64,000 bases of DNA, from IMG/VR virus record IMGVR_UViG_3300007639_000002, positions 1 through 64,000 of that record; one strand, given 5' to 3'. This document shows positions 9,269-17,433 of this stretch, piece by piece. The stretch is from a virus. The translations under genes were made by a program, and so were the position numbers. The stretch's first letter is position 1, and the number at the start of each line of letters is the position of its first letter. A model generated the notes under the pieces. It made no database searches and had not been told where the DNA came from. It worked only from the letters and a program-made list of their open reading frames with translations.

Positions 9269-9420
9269 TATTGATCTCCTGATCCAACTCCGGGAACGGT
9301 ATCCAGTAACGCCTGATTTAACTGTGGCTGTGTCTCACGATGGCGTGGAGTCATAACACTACGCACCCTTGTGGTGTCAGTAACAGTGCCCGTAGGCTCA
9401 GGAATAAGACGGTCTGTCAT
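9268..9420 (-). CDS. Small protein, 50 residues, unknown
   Basis: An ATG at 9420 opens a 50-residue frame, MTDRLIPEPTGTVTDTTRVR and onward, ending GVGSGDQ. Its TAA overlaps the ATG of the next gene by one base, the same coupling used throughout this operon, which supports it as a real gene. It is polar with no membrane segment and no recognised domain. Its position in the head-tail module suggests a structural or assembly role. Confidence 0.55.
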   Translation of the reverse strand: MTDRLIPEPTGTVTDTTRVRSVMTPRHRETQPQLNQALLDTVPGVGSGDQ

Positions 9421-9424
9421 CTAA

Positions 9425-10744
9425 TTAAGAGAACGCAACCCAGTTACAACGAAGGGCACCACTAGTCCAGTTAATAACTTTTACGTAAAGGTAAGTAGTA
9501 TCTGTTGAATGTATAGAAAACACATGGTTATTGCCATAACTATTACCATCTCCGTTACAAACAATTGATGTAGAAGGGGTAACCCCCAATCCATGAGGCA
9601 CAGCAAAAAGACCGCCACCCGTTGTACCATAAAGATAGGCTTCTCCAGCACCGGGAGAACTTCTAGCAACAATGGTTCCCTTAGTCATAGTAGTTAAATT
9701 GGTGGCGTTGGTGGCGTTGGTGGCGTTGGTGGCAAAAGCAACGTTAAAGAGGCTTGGGTTGTACACGTAATGGTTTGTACCGTCATTACTTCCCCATAAC
9801 CAATTAGGTTGACCACCTTGACCGTTCCAGTTAAAGGTCATTGCAGGACCAGACCCACTTTGCAATAAACTAGATGCGCTAATACTGCCTAAAGACAAAG
9901 TAACGTTTGCTGATCCGTTAAGAGAAACAGAGCCTGATGCGTTCCCACTTACAGTAATTGTTCTGGCACTAGCCCAACTTCCTGCTGTACCAGAAACGTT
10001 ACCCGTCACGTTACCAGTGAGGTTACCAATAACGTTTCCTGTAAGAGTTCCCGTTACGTTTGCAATAACAGTTGAGGCGGTAATAGTTCCTGCTGCAAAG
10101 TTTCCACTGCCGTCACGACGCACAAGGGTGTTAGCAACTAGTAAATCAGTTTCAGGAACGGTGTATTCAGCAAGGTTTTCCCATAGCGCAGCAGCAGTCT
10201 TAAGCCATACTTGGGATTGACCACTGTTAGAAGAGATAGCGGTATTAACATAAGTATCACCGATTGTCCCTAAAGAGTTGGAAGGGGTTCCCGAACCGGT
10301 GCGTTTTGTATTGCTGGGCTGAGTAATGCTCTTGTCAATAATACGGGTAGACGTAACAACATCTGCTGTACCCGCCGCACGGTATACAGCGGCAAGAAGA
10401 ACATCGCCCGTTGTTAAGGCAGGAAAGGTAGGGTTACTGCCAGCGGTACCTTGGCGTTTAGCCACAGCACCTGCTGAAGTAACTACCACAAGGTCAAACC
10501 TAGGGCTAGTTGTATCCCCTTGACCTAAGGCTAAGGTAGTTCCGGTAACAGTAAAGTACGTACCATTAGATAGTACTTCTCCACTGGCAACAACTACGTT
10601 TTGATCGGCAACTCCTGAAGCGGTAACTGCACAACCGGAAACTACACCGCTAGAACGGTTACCAAGGGTTACAAAATCTACACTATCTGGCTCAGACTGG
10701 TCTGTTACGGATGCATCGGGAGCATTGGGAATTGTGTAACCCAT
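9425..10744 (-). CDS. Fibre-like virion protein with NLTGNVTGNV repeats
   Basis: A 439-residue, Ser/Thr/Gly/Val-rich protein. Residues about 1-135 resemble baseplate-wedge or fibre attachment domains (VVASGEVLSNGTYFTVTG and PRFDLVVVTSAGAVAKRQG). Residues about 215-250 carry the repetitive TLTGNVIGNLTGNVTGNV pattern typical of trimeric phage fibres. The C-terminus is a beta-rich domain with GLGVTPSTSIVCNGDG. It sits right after the capsid and a small capsid-linked gene rather than in the distal fibre cluster, so it may be a head fibre or a displaced tail-fibre gene. Confidence 0.6.
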   Translation of the reverse strand: MGYTIPNAPDASVTDQSEPDSVDFVTLGNRSSGVVSGCAVTASGVADQNVVVASGEVLSNGTYFTVTGTTLALGQGDTTSPRFDLVVVTSAGAVAKRQGTAGSNPTFPALTTGDVLLAAVYRAAGTADVVTSTRIIDKSITQPSNTKRTGSGTPSNSLGTIGDTYVNTAISSNSGQSQVWLKTAAALWENLAEYTVPETDLLVANTLVRRDGSGNFAAGTITASTVIANVTGTLTGNVIGNLTGNVTGNVSGTAGSWASARTITVSGNASGSVSLNGSANVTLSLGSISASSLLQSGSGPAMTFNWNGQGGQPNWLWGSNDGTNHYVYNPSLFNVAFATNATNATNATNLTTMTKGTIVARSSPGAGEAYLYGTTGGGLFAVPHGLGVTPSTSIVCNGDGNSYGNNHVFSIHSTDTTYLYVKVINWTSGALRCNWVAFS

Positions 10745-10752
10745 TAATTACC

Positions 10753-10986
10753 TCAGAGAGTGTCGTAGATGTTCCCGTGAGTCTTGAGGTGTGACCAAAG
10801 ATCCGACGGGATATTGTAAGTCTTGCCATCTTCAAAGTTAAAGATTGCACGACCCCAATACATGGTCCAAGTGCCTTTTATACGGGCACGGCGCAAACCA
10901 GAATCTGCTGGAGGAGCCGGGGTGACCACGACTTCCTCTTCAGAAGTTTCTTCTGCAAAAATGCTAGGTGTACGTTTTGTAGTCAT
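10753..10986 (-). CDS. Small capsid-associated protein, unknown
   Basis: A 77-residue protein with an acidic, Pro-rich N-terminus and a conserved-looking core, GTWTMYWGRAIFNFEDGKTY near residues 37-57. It is the first gene after the major capsid gene and is separated from it by a GC-rich hairpin, so it may be translated at a different level. Small proteins of this size in this place are often decoration, fibre-anchor or head-closure proteins. This is inference; the family is not recognised. Confidence 0.45.
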   Translation of the reverse strand: MTTKRTPSIFAEETSEEEVVVTPAPPADSGLRRARIKGTWTMYWGRAIFNFEDGKTYNIPSDLWSHLKTHGNIYDTL

Positions 10987-11021
10987 TATTACTCCTTAGT
11001 TTGTGAATGTGTATGAGTGGA

Positions 11022-11044
11022 GCGGGGGTCCGAAGACCCCCCGC
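11022..11044 (-). terminator. GC-rich UUCG hairpin after the capsid gene
   Basis: On the minus strand the 3' flank of the major capsid gene folds into GCGGGGGGUC-UUCG-GACCCCCGC, a stem of about nine pairs with one bulged base closed by a UUCG tetraloop. No U-run follows, so it is more likely an mRNA-stabilising or partial attenuation element that favours capsid mRNA than a full intrinsic terminator. Confidence 0.65.
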
Positions 11045-11061
11045 CACAACTATCTCCAATA

Positions 11062-12147
11062 TTAGGAGATAGCACCACCCTTAGTGTTGATAAGCACACG
11101 GGATTCTGCGGTGATAACACCGAAGCCCCAGATTGCGTACCATGCCAAACCATGCTCACGACCAAAGTCAATGACACCGCCGTCACGGAGTTCCACTGGC
11201 AATGCAATGGCTTGTCCGAAGGCGTTGTCACCGATCATGATTGCAGAGTATGAGTCAGCGATTGGATCTGTGTAACCGGCAGATGCTGGGTTGAGGTCAA
11301 CAACATCTGTGCCAGCCTGACCCTTAAGAACCTGAGTGGTTTCAATGAATACTACGTCGTACAAGCGACCAATTTCACCGAGCATGAAGTTGCCGGGAGC
11401 GGCGTACTTCGTGACTTCAATGAATTCAGGCCAGTCACGGAGCGCACGGCTCTGTGATGGGTGTACGAAACAAACGTATGTGTCGCCAAGGCGTGGGATG
11501 TTCTGTCCAGCAAGTACTTCAACTGCGTCCTTAACGGCAGCAGGTGAGAGGTATCCCGGTGCAGAAGCCGTACCGAGGGTACCAGCATCGTATGGTGAGA
11601 TGGAACCACGGGTTGCAGCAGCGGTACGTCCGAAGATAACCGAAGGAGCAACAGCAGCGCCACCACCGAAAGGAACTCCGGGGCTGTAAAGGGTGTTGCG
11701 TGCTTGGATGTCCATAGACTGTGCCATGTGACGACCAAGAAGGCGTGAAGATGAGGCCATAACGTCATCAAATGATGCATTGAGCAACAATTCGGTAACG
11801 GCTACAGACTTACCTTGTTCCTTAACTGTAATTTGAATCTGGCTTGCAGAAAGTGCAACTGGGTCCATACGGACACCTTCAACCAATTCTGCTCCAGCGT
11901 AGTCATCAACCGAGAGGTTGTTGTAACGCATGAAGTTAACGGTGAGACCGGGCATAACGCCAAGTTCAGTTTTCTTAACAGCAAACTGCTCAAAGCGAAG
12001 AACTGGCATCGCTTGGAACAAGATTTCTTTTGACCAAATGGTCTGAATTGCGGGTGAAAGTGTTGCATCACTTGAGTAACCTGTAGTCGTAATTGAACTA
12101 AGGTTAGCACCTGTTACTGCACCACCAGCGGGGCCGGGAAAAGCCAT
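11062..12147 (-). CDS. Major capsid protein (N4 gp56-like HK97 fold)
   Basis: A 361-residue protein starting MAFPGPAGGAVTGANLSS. It contains LSPAIQTIWSKEILFQAMPVLRFEQFA near residues 30-56, GLTVNFMRYNN near 68, an E-loop-like region about 85-110, and a C-terminal HGLAWYAIWGFGVI near 335. This resembles the N4 gp56-family major capsid proteins. It follows the coiled-coil scaffold and portal genes and is followed by a stable hairpin, as expected for the most abundant virion protein. A Shine-Dalgarno-like GGAGGA lies upstream of the ATG. No N-terminal delta domain is evident. Confidence 0.87.
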   Translation of the reverse strand: MAFPGPAGGAVTGANLSSITTTGYSSDATLSPAIQTIWSKEILFQAMPVLRFEQFAVKKTELGVMPGLTVNFMRYNNLSVDDYAGAELVEGVRMDPVALSASQIQITVKEQGKSVAVTELLLNASFDDVMASSSRLLGRHMAQSMDIQARNTLYSPGVPFGGGAAVAPSVIFGRTAAATRGSISPYDAGTLGTASAPGYLSPAAVKDAVEVLAGQNIPRLGDTYVCFVHPSQSRALRDWPEFIEVTKYAAPGNFMLGEIGRLYDVVFIETTQVLKGQAGTDVVDLNPASAGYTDPIADSYSAIMIGDNAFGQAIALPVELRDGGVIDFGREHGLAWYAIWGFGVITAESRVLINTKGGAIS

Positions 12148-12184
12148 ATGTTTATCCTCCGTGGATAGTGGTTATGATTGGGTT

Positions 12185-12982
12185 TTAAAACCTGCCCCGT
12201 GAAGGGCGGGCTGACATGAGCCTGTCACGCATCTTTGCATACTGTTCCATCGGCATATTCCGAATATCTTCGGCAGTCAATGTTTGGTGTTCCGTTTGAG
12301 TTTCCATTGGCCCGTATGGGGGAGCCGTTACCGGCGCACCCCGCAACCGACCCTGAGATTGCTGGGTCGCTTGTTGGATTGATTCAATAATAGCATTACT
12401 TCTCTCACGAAGTACGGCAATTGAATTTTCTATCTCTTCCTCAGTGTTTCCTGATACAAGATCAATCAACTCAGGGATGATTCCTTCCGACTCGTCGTTT
12501 AGACGGCGATTACGGTAAGAGTTAAGTGCTTGAAGCGCACGCTCTTTTTCTAGCAGGGCTTCCTGCTGAGCACGTTGTTGTTCAATCTCTTCAAAACGGG
12601 TGCGATAGTCCTGTTCAATCTGGGAAATCTTGACATTGAACTCATCTTCACGTTTTGCAAGAAGTTCTTTAGCGCTTAATTCAGCCACTTCACGTTGGCG
12701 AATGAGTTCCTGCTCTTGCTTAGAACGTTCTTCTGCTTCCTTACGAGCAGATTCACGCTCTTGGGCAATGATAGTCATTTGCTCTTCCACCGTTTTTACA
12801 CGTGTGTCGGCATCTTCAATGCGCTTGTACATCTTGTCTTTTTCCTGCTTACGGATGGCTTCTACTTCATCCTCAGAAAAAACACGGGATTTCTTAGTTG
12901 CGTCCTCTACAAACTGCTCTACCATTGGAGCATCCATAGGAACTGAAATGATGTCCCCTTCGGGAACGTTACGGTTTGACAT
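12185..12982 (-). CDS. Capsid scaffolding protein
   Basis: A 265-residue, highly charged protein. Residues about 35-160 are almost continuous heptad-type coiled coil rich in Glu, Lys, Gln and Arg. Residues 165-205 form a second helical segment, and the C-terminus is short and basic (RPSRGRF). It lies directly between portal and major capsid genes, the standard place for a scaffold. It would template procapsid assembly and then leave or be degraded. No protease domain is fused to it; the Ntn hydrolase at 15082-15687 is the nearest protease candidate. Confidence 0.8.
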   Translation of the reverse strand: MSNRNVPEGDIISVPMDAPMVEQFVEDATKKSRVFSEDEVEAIRKQEKDKMYKRIEDADTRVKTVEEQMTIIAQERESARKEAEERSKQEQELIRQREVAELSAKELLAKREDEFNVKISQIEQDYRTRFEEIEQQRAQQEALLEKERALQALNSYRNRRLNDESEGIIPELIDLVSGNTEEEIENSIAVLRERSNAIIESIQQATQQSQGRLRGAPVTAPPYGPMETQTEHQTLTAEDIRNMPMEQYAKMRDRLMSARPSRGRF

Positions 12983-13033
12983 AATTACTTAACCTCACTG
13001 GTTTGGCTATTAGGAACTTATTTAATAAAACGT

Positions 13034-14725
13034 TTAGTTGTCTTCGTCTGGGCTACGGCGTTGTGCAAAGCGCCCACCGTATGCCCGGGATACTATTTTA
13101 TTTACGAGTTCGCCTTCCATTGGAGCGGCTGCTCCAATACCCGGCAACGGTCCACCTTCGCTTCCCGCATTACTTACATTAGCACCTCCAGCAGATACAG
13201 GTTGTGAGCCACCATCTGGGGTAGGCACCATTCCTGTAGCGAGCATAATTGCTTGCTGGATTTGTGCTCTCATCATGTCAAGGGCACCTTGGTCTAACGC
13301 ATCGTCTTGCAATTCTTCAAAGATTTCCAACATCTTTTCATTTGGAAATTCTTCACCGAGAATGCGAAGAGCGCCTCGCTTAGATTCAAGACCAAGTTGC
13401 ATCTTGGCTTGTACCTCATTGAGTTTGATGAGAACATCTACTGGCAGTGGTTCAGGCCAGTGAACAGTTGTTTTATAAGTCAATTGATCCATTGGGTCCA
13501 ACTGTGTAAGTTGATCCGACTCTGGTTCAGCAGAAACAGCAGGGTTGTACTGCAATAGTTCTGGTCTAAAGATTGCGGCAGTACGGATAATCAATTCGTT
13601 AACACGCTCAAGACCCTTAGTAAAGTGGATCTTTTTCATGCTAAAACGGTTCATTAATGGCTGATACTGAATAGCCAAGGCAACACCTGAAGTGTTGGAT
13701 ACCGGCTGGAACTGACCAAGTGCGGTTTCAGGTACACCCGTAACTTCATGCATTGTGCGCTTAATTACTTGGATGTATTCCAAGGCACCAGACATCTCGC
13801 CACGTGATTCAAGGTTAAAGACACTGGCATCCTTAGGAAGACCAGCCCAAACCTTCTTAGGACCACGTTCTAACTGGGAAGCCTTGGCACCCGTGATGAT
13901 GGTTACCGGCGCTGCGTGGTAGTTGATGATGTCAGATACTTCCAACATCTTTTCGTTAAGTTCACGATTGAGAGGAATAATATCCCATATATCACTTTGC
14001 CCCCAAGGAGATGACGAAATGGTTACGTTCGGGATATGCACGATTGGAATAGTTCCAATTGCGTTGGGGTATTCGTCAATGAGTTCGTCGTTAATAAACT
14101 GCTGAACCATGTCATCAGAAAGGATTTCCGTAAAGGTGTATACCTGACGGGTACCTTCTGGAGATGTACCCCAGAAACGGTATTTAAGTTTGAACCGAGT
14201 AAGACGGTCACGGTCATGGGGGTGGTACTCAGGGAAGCAGTGCGCTGGGTTCAATGGGATAACCCGAATACGTCCTTCTTGTGGGATACCAATACCATCT
14301 ACGTAAGGCTCTTCATAAGCAATCTTTACAAAGCAGTCACCTGTTACTGAGGCAAGTTGCCCCATTTCCCAAAGGGCATAGTGCTTGTTGTTATGTACTT
14401 CCCATACTTGGTGCAGGAGGTTCGGGATGATTGCAGAGTTTTGCTCAGGGCAACGAAACTGGATACCCTTGCCAAAGCAGAAGTTGGTGATGTAGTCCGA
14501 CATAGTACGGACATAGTTCATGTAGAACTGGGATTCACCCATTTCACGACGGTATGAGTAGTGGTGACCCAAGTACCAAGCCCATGCTGCTGCATAACGG
14601 TTTAGTCGGGGACCGTGTACCTCAAACTCTTCGTCTGCAAGTTCTACAAGTCCAAGAGGAGAGATGGCAACGGTGAGGTCGCTAGATGACGCTCTATATG
14701 AGGGTGACCAGAAGTCAATTGCCAT
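13034..14725 (-). CDS. Portal protein
   Basis: A 563-residue protein with an SPP1 gp6-like layout. The clip/stem-type region contains GQSDIWDIIPLNRELNEKMLE near residue 240, RTMHEVTGVPETALG near 325, and SNTSGVALAIQYQPLMNRF near 345, typical of portal proteins. The acidic C-terminus (about 470-563) is helical then Pro/Gly-rich. It precedes scaffold and capsid genes. It would form the dodecameric DNA-packaging vertex and dock the terminase. Confidence 0.88.
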   Translation of the reverse strand: MAIDFWSPSYRASSSDLTVAISPLGLVELADEEFEVHGPRLNRYAAAWAWYLGHHYSYRREMGESQFYMNYVRTMSDYITNFCFGKGIQFRCPEQNSAIIPNLLHQVWEVHNNKHYALWEMGQLASVTGDCFVKIAYEEPYVDGIGIPQEGRIRVIPLNPAHCFPEYHPHDRDRLTRFKLKYRFWGTSPEGTRQVYTFTEILSDDMVQQFINDELIDEYPNAIGTIPIVHIPNVTISSSPWGQSDIWDIIPLNRELNEKMLEVSDIINYHAAPVTIITGAKASQLERGPKKVWAGLPKDASVFNLESRGEMSGALEYIQVIKRTMHEVTGVPETALGQFQPVSNTSGVALAIQYQPLMNRFSMKKIHFTKGLERVNELIIRTAAIFRPELLQYNPAVSAEPESDQLTQLDPMDQLTYKTTVHWPEPLPVDVLIKLNEVQAKMQLGLESKRGALRILGEEFPNEKMLEIFEELQDDALDQGALDMMRAQIQQAIMLATGMVPTPDGGSQPVSAGGANVSNAGSEGGPLPGIGAAAPMEGELVNKIVSRAYGGRFAQRRSPDEDN

Positions 14726-14752
14726 GTTTAACCTTTTTTAGTTAGTAGTTGA

Positions 14753-15037
14753 TTATTTTTTAGGGGCTGCCTTTTTAGGGGCTGCCTTCTTTTTGGCTAC
14801 TTCTTGCTTAACTTCTTCTACAACAATAGGTGCTTCTTTAGCGGCTTTTGCAAGAAAAGAAGCAGTGGCAGGGTCACCAACTTTAGTACTAGCGTATGCT
14901 AAACCAGTGATTAGTAGTGGCATAATTGCTGCCTGCATCCCGGGGTCAAGGTTTGCCTTGGCAAGGAAGAAAGAAGCAGCGCCAACAATAGCACCCTTAA
15001 TAGTCTGGTCGGTAATTTGGGAATCTTTAACGCTCAT
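14753..15037 (-). CDS. Small membrane protein with Lys/Ala-rich tail, holin candidate
   Basis: A 94-residue protein with two hydrophobic stretches (AIVGAASFFLAKA near 17-29 and AAIMPLLITGLAYAS near 36-50) and a very basic C-terminus (KKKAAPKKAAPKK). Small two-segment membrane proteins with basic tails are typical holins, but it sits in the capsid module rather than beside the endolysin, and the tail also resembles DNA-binding Lys/Ala/Pro repeats. Membrane location is supported by composition; the holin role is inferred. Confidence 0.45.
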   Translation of the reverse strand: MSVKDSQITDQTIKGAIVGAASFFLAKANLDPGMQAAIMPLLITGLAYASTKVGDPATASFLAKAAKEAPIVVEEVKQEVAKKKAAPKKAAPKK

Positions 15038-15081
15038 TGAAACTCCTTAAGGTTCTTCACAATGATACTTTATTTACAAGG

Positions 15082-15687
15082 CTATTGTTCTTGTATATGC
15101 GTATAAAACGGAGAACCAGTATGGGGGTCATATTGGGCGGCAATATTAAGAGCCTTTATACACAGGGTTTTGGCAGAGGCTGGGGTTAACTTGCTCTTAC
15201 CCGTGAGCGCTTTTAATGCTCCTAGAGCATAAGATGCCCCAGTTCCCAATGCATATACACCGCTTTGGTCTGATGCCCATGCGTAACTACTGTCAATGAC
15301 ATAGATGGTGGCGTTAACAACCGCTATGATTTCTGAACTTTGTTCCGCCTTATGGTCAGACGATTCCTTTTCAGGAGAGGCATATCCAGTCTTGTCAAAG
15401 CATTCCCTGAGTTCAGGAATGAACTTGTTGGTAAAGAACTTGTCCAGTTGCAATCCAGACAGATTGGCTGTGGGAGTAGGCGGGATAAAGACATGGTGCA
15501 GAATATTGATAGCCCGCATGTCTCCTGCTGCACCTAGTAGGTACTTACCGTTCTTTGCAATCTTGTTAGCGTTTGACCTGATGGTCATTATCTGAGATAC
15601 AAAGCCACCGGAATCCATTTCGGACAAACGAGAATCATTACCAATTACGGCAAACCCGTCACCTTGAATTCCTACAATTGTGGTCAC
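15082..15687 (-). CDS. Proteasome beta/HslV-like Ntn hydrolase
   Basis: A 201-residue protein. A GTG start overlaps the stop of the preceding gene (GTGA), with GGGGA just upstream. The protein begins M-TTIVGIQGDGFAVIGND, closely matching HslV and proteasome beta subunits. Removal of Met would expose Thr as the nucleophile. Asp of GND (near residue 18), Lys of NANKIAKNGK (near 42) and YLLGAAGD (near 50) match the family's catalytic and structural positions. A C-terminal SGVYALGTGASYALGAL motif also fits. No ATPase partner is seen nearby. It could be the prohead maturation protease, or act on host proteins. Confidence 0.7.
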   Translation of the reverse strand: MTTIVGIQGDGFAVIGNDSRLSEMDSGGFVSQIMTIRSNANKIAKNGKYLLGAAGDMRAINILHHVFIPPTPTANLSGLQLDKFFTNKFIPELRECFDKTGYASPEKESSDHKAEQSSEIIAVVNATIYVIDSSYAWASDQSGVYALGTGASYALGALKALTGKSKLTPASAKTLCIKALNIAAQYDPHTGSPFYTHIQEQ

Positions 15688-16832
15688 TCCCCGCCCAGCA
15701 ACTTTCCTTTATAGAACATTGTTCCGTCATGGATCGGCAACATCTCAGGATGGAAAGGTCCGTCACCTTCTTGGTAATGAATAATACCAAGACCTTGTTG
15801 CCAATCTTCTACGCAGGTAATTGGGCGACCATCTAAGTCCATACCACCCTTAGTTGATGGCACCATTCCATCTACACGTGCTAGACACCCAAAGGAAATA
15901 GCGGCAATGGTTTTTGGACCATCCCAATCACCACGGGTACGCTCAGCCCACTCACGGCGATGGATGTGCCCGTAGACTACAGATGATTTCTCTGTACCTA
16001 AGTACTTGTGTGCAGTAGAACCACCCGAAGCCACTTTGGTTCCATGAATAATCTTGATGCGGTTATTCAACCAAAACTGACTGGCTGGGTATCCAGCAAA
16101 GTACTCCACTCCAAAGTCTTCAAAGCGACACAGGAAGGGAATAGAAAGTACTGGAAAAGAGTCAGGTGTATTACCCTGCTTCAAACCAAATGCTGCTTTT
16201 GCGTTGTCAATAATGTAGTTGGTAAGACGAATTTCGTGGTTACCCTCCATCCAAACAATACGAGCATGTGGAGCAGCATCTCTAAGTTGTGCACAAAGAG
16301 TTGTCAAATAGTTAATGGTTGCCTGTGTAGTTAATGAGAACGCAGGACTCAAACGATACTTTGACATTTCAGGAAGGTCTGCGTTGTCACCGTTAAGTGC
16401 AATGATGTCAGGCTTCTCTTCTTTAATGACTGTAAGAGCGTAATCCATAGCAACTGGATCATGGGTACTAATTAATTCTCCATTAGCATCTCTAAAAAAA
16501 CCAGCCTGAATATCAGGAAGAACAACACACTTCTTCCAATTAGATATTGATTGCTTAACAGTAACCTTAGGCAACTTAATAGAAGGTCCTTGATATACAG
16601 GGTCCCATTCAGGTCCTTCAGCCCACTTAGGTGAAAACTGAATAGCAGCAAGGTCATGTACTTGTGCTTCACCATCTTGGTCTTTAGTTAAAGACTGGTA
16701 AAGAGATACACGTTTTACAGAACCAATTTCATTGATGTCAATGTTTTGACGATCAAGAATTTCAACAAGACGACCAAGCGCTTGTGCTTTTGATTCAGGT
16801 GGGTTACTCAGTTTATTTGCCAAATCGCTCAC
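15684..16832 (-). CDS. Calcineurin-like metallophosphoesterase
   Basis: A 382-residue protein. Residues about 105-320 form a metallophosphoesterase domain with the motifs in order: VLPDIQAG (DxH-like, His replaced by Gln), ALNGDNAD, MEGNHEIR, IIHGTKVA and VYGHIHRREW. The GDxxD, GNHE, HG and GHxH ligands for the two-metal centre are present. The DxQ variation in the first motif is worth noting. It would hydrolyse phosphodiester or phosphomonoester bonds in nucleic acid or nucleotide. It is coupled to the Ntn hydrolase downstream by GTGA, and its 5' end overlaps the preceding small gene by 20 bp. Confidence 0.8.
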   Translation of the reverse strand: MSDLANKLSNPPESKAQALGRLVEILDRQNIDINEIGSVKRVSLYQSLTKDQDGEAQVHDLAAIQFSPKWAEGPEWDPVYQGPSIKLPKVTVKQSISNWKKCVVLPDIQAGFFRDANGELISTHDPVAMDYALTVIKEEKPDIIALNGDNADLPEMSKYRLSPAFSLTTQATINYLTTLCAQLRDAAPHARIVWMEGNHEIRLTNYIIDNAKAAFGLKQGNTPDSFPVLSIPFLCRFEDFGVEYFAGYPASQFWLNNRIKIIHGTKVASGGSTAHKYLGTEKSSVVYGHIHRREWAERTRGDWDGPKTIAAISFGCLARVDGMVPSTKGGMDLDGRPITCVEDWQQGLGIIHYQEGDGPFHPEMLPIHDGTMFYKGKLLGGE

Positions 16833-17097
16833 AAGAACACTCCTTGTTTACGTGGCGTTGAGTGGTGCTTACACTAAGTGAATAACCAAAGTTTTTAAGA
16901 ACTTTAGTAAGCCAAGCAGTACTGTACGTTTTTGCTTTACCTACTCCGGCTTCATCACGAATACCGTTTACGGCTTTATCAAGTGCTGCTTTTTCAGCAT
17001 CGTTAAGGTTCTCACGTATCTGTGAAAACTTACAAGTAGCAGGGTAGTTGCCGTTGTCTGGCTTGTTTAAAGCCTCTAGCAAAGAATCGGGTGTCAT
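16813..17097 (-). CDS. Small HTH-like protein with C-terminal Cys pair
   Basis: A 94-residue protein with helices at about 18-45 and a C-terminal segment TAWLTKVLKNFGYSLSVSTTQRHVNKECSC that reads as a helix-turn-helix ending in His/Cys residues. Such small DNA-binding proteins are frequent near actinophage terminase and regulatory genes. The start is preceded by AAAGGA. It might be a small-terminase-like or regulatory protein; the sequence does not decide. Confidence 0.45.
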   Translation of the reverse strand: MTPDSLLEALNKPDNGNYPATCKFSQIRENLNDAEKAALDKAVNGIRDEAGVGKAKTYSTAWLTKVLKNFGYSLSVSTTQRHVNKECSCERFGK

Positions 17098-17178
17098 GCG
17101 TAATCCTTTTGGTAGCCAAAGTGCCCCTCACGAACACTTTCACTATCATACTAGCACTCCACGCATGGACGCAACTAA

Positions 17179-17430
17179 TTATTTCTTCAGATGCCAATCA
17201 ATATGACCGTCTAAGCGGTCACCAACGTGGGTAACACTATCTTGTACCTTGGTCAACCTACGAATAATTATATTATTCTCATCTTGCACTTGATCTAGTT
17301 TATGCATAACTATGCCGTGATCTAGGCTATTTGATTTCTGCATGTGGCGAAACTCTTTAATTGCAAGCCCAACTAAACCCCCAAGTACGGGAATGGTAGC
17401 GGCAATGATAGTTGCCCATGCAGCGTTCAT
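17179..17430 (-). CDS. Small membrane-anchored coiled-coil protein, holin/DUF2746-like
   Basis: An 83-residue protein with one N-terminal membrane segment (WATIIAATIPVLGGLVGLAI, residues 5-24) and a long amphipathic helix behind it ending in HIDWHLKK. This is the usual plan of DUF2746-type and related actinophage holin-region proteins. GGGATG lies upstream of the ATG, 3 bp from the previous stop. It is a holin or spanin-like candidate. Confidence 0.5.
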   Translation of the reverse strand: MNAAWATIIAATIPVLGGLVGLAIKEFRHMQKSNSLDHGIVMHKLDQVQDENNIIIRRLTKVQDSVTHVGDRLDGHIDWHLKK

Positions 17431-17433
17431 AAA

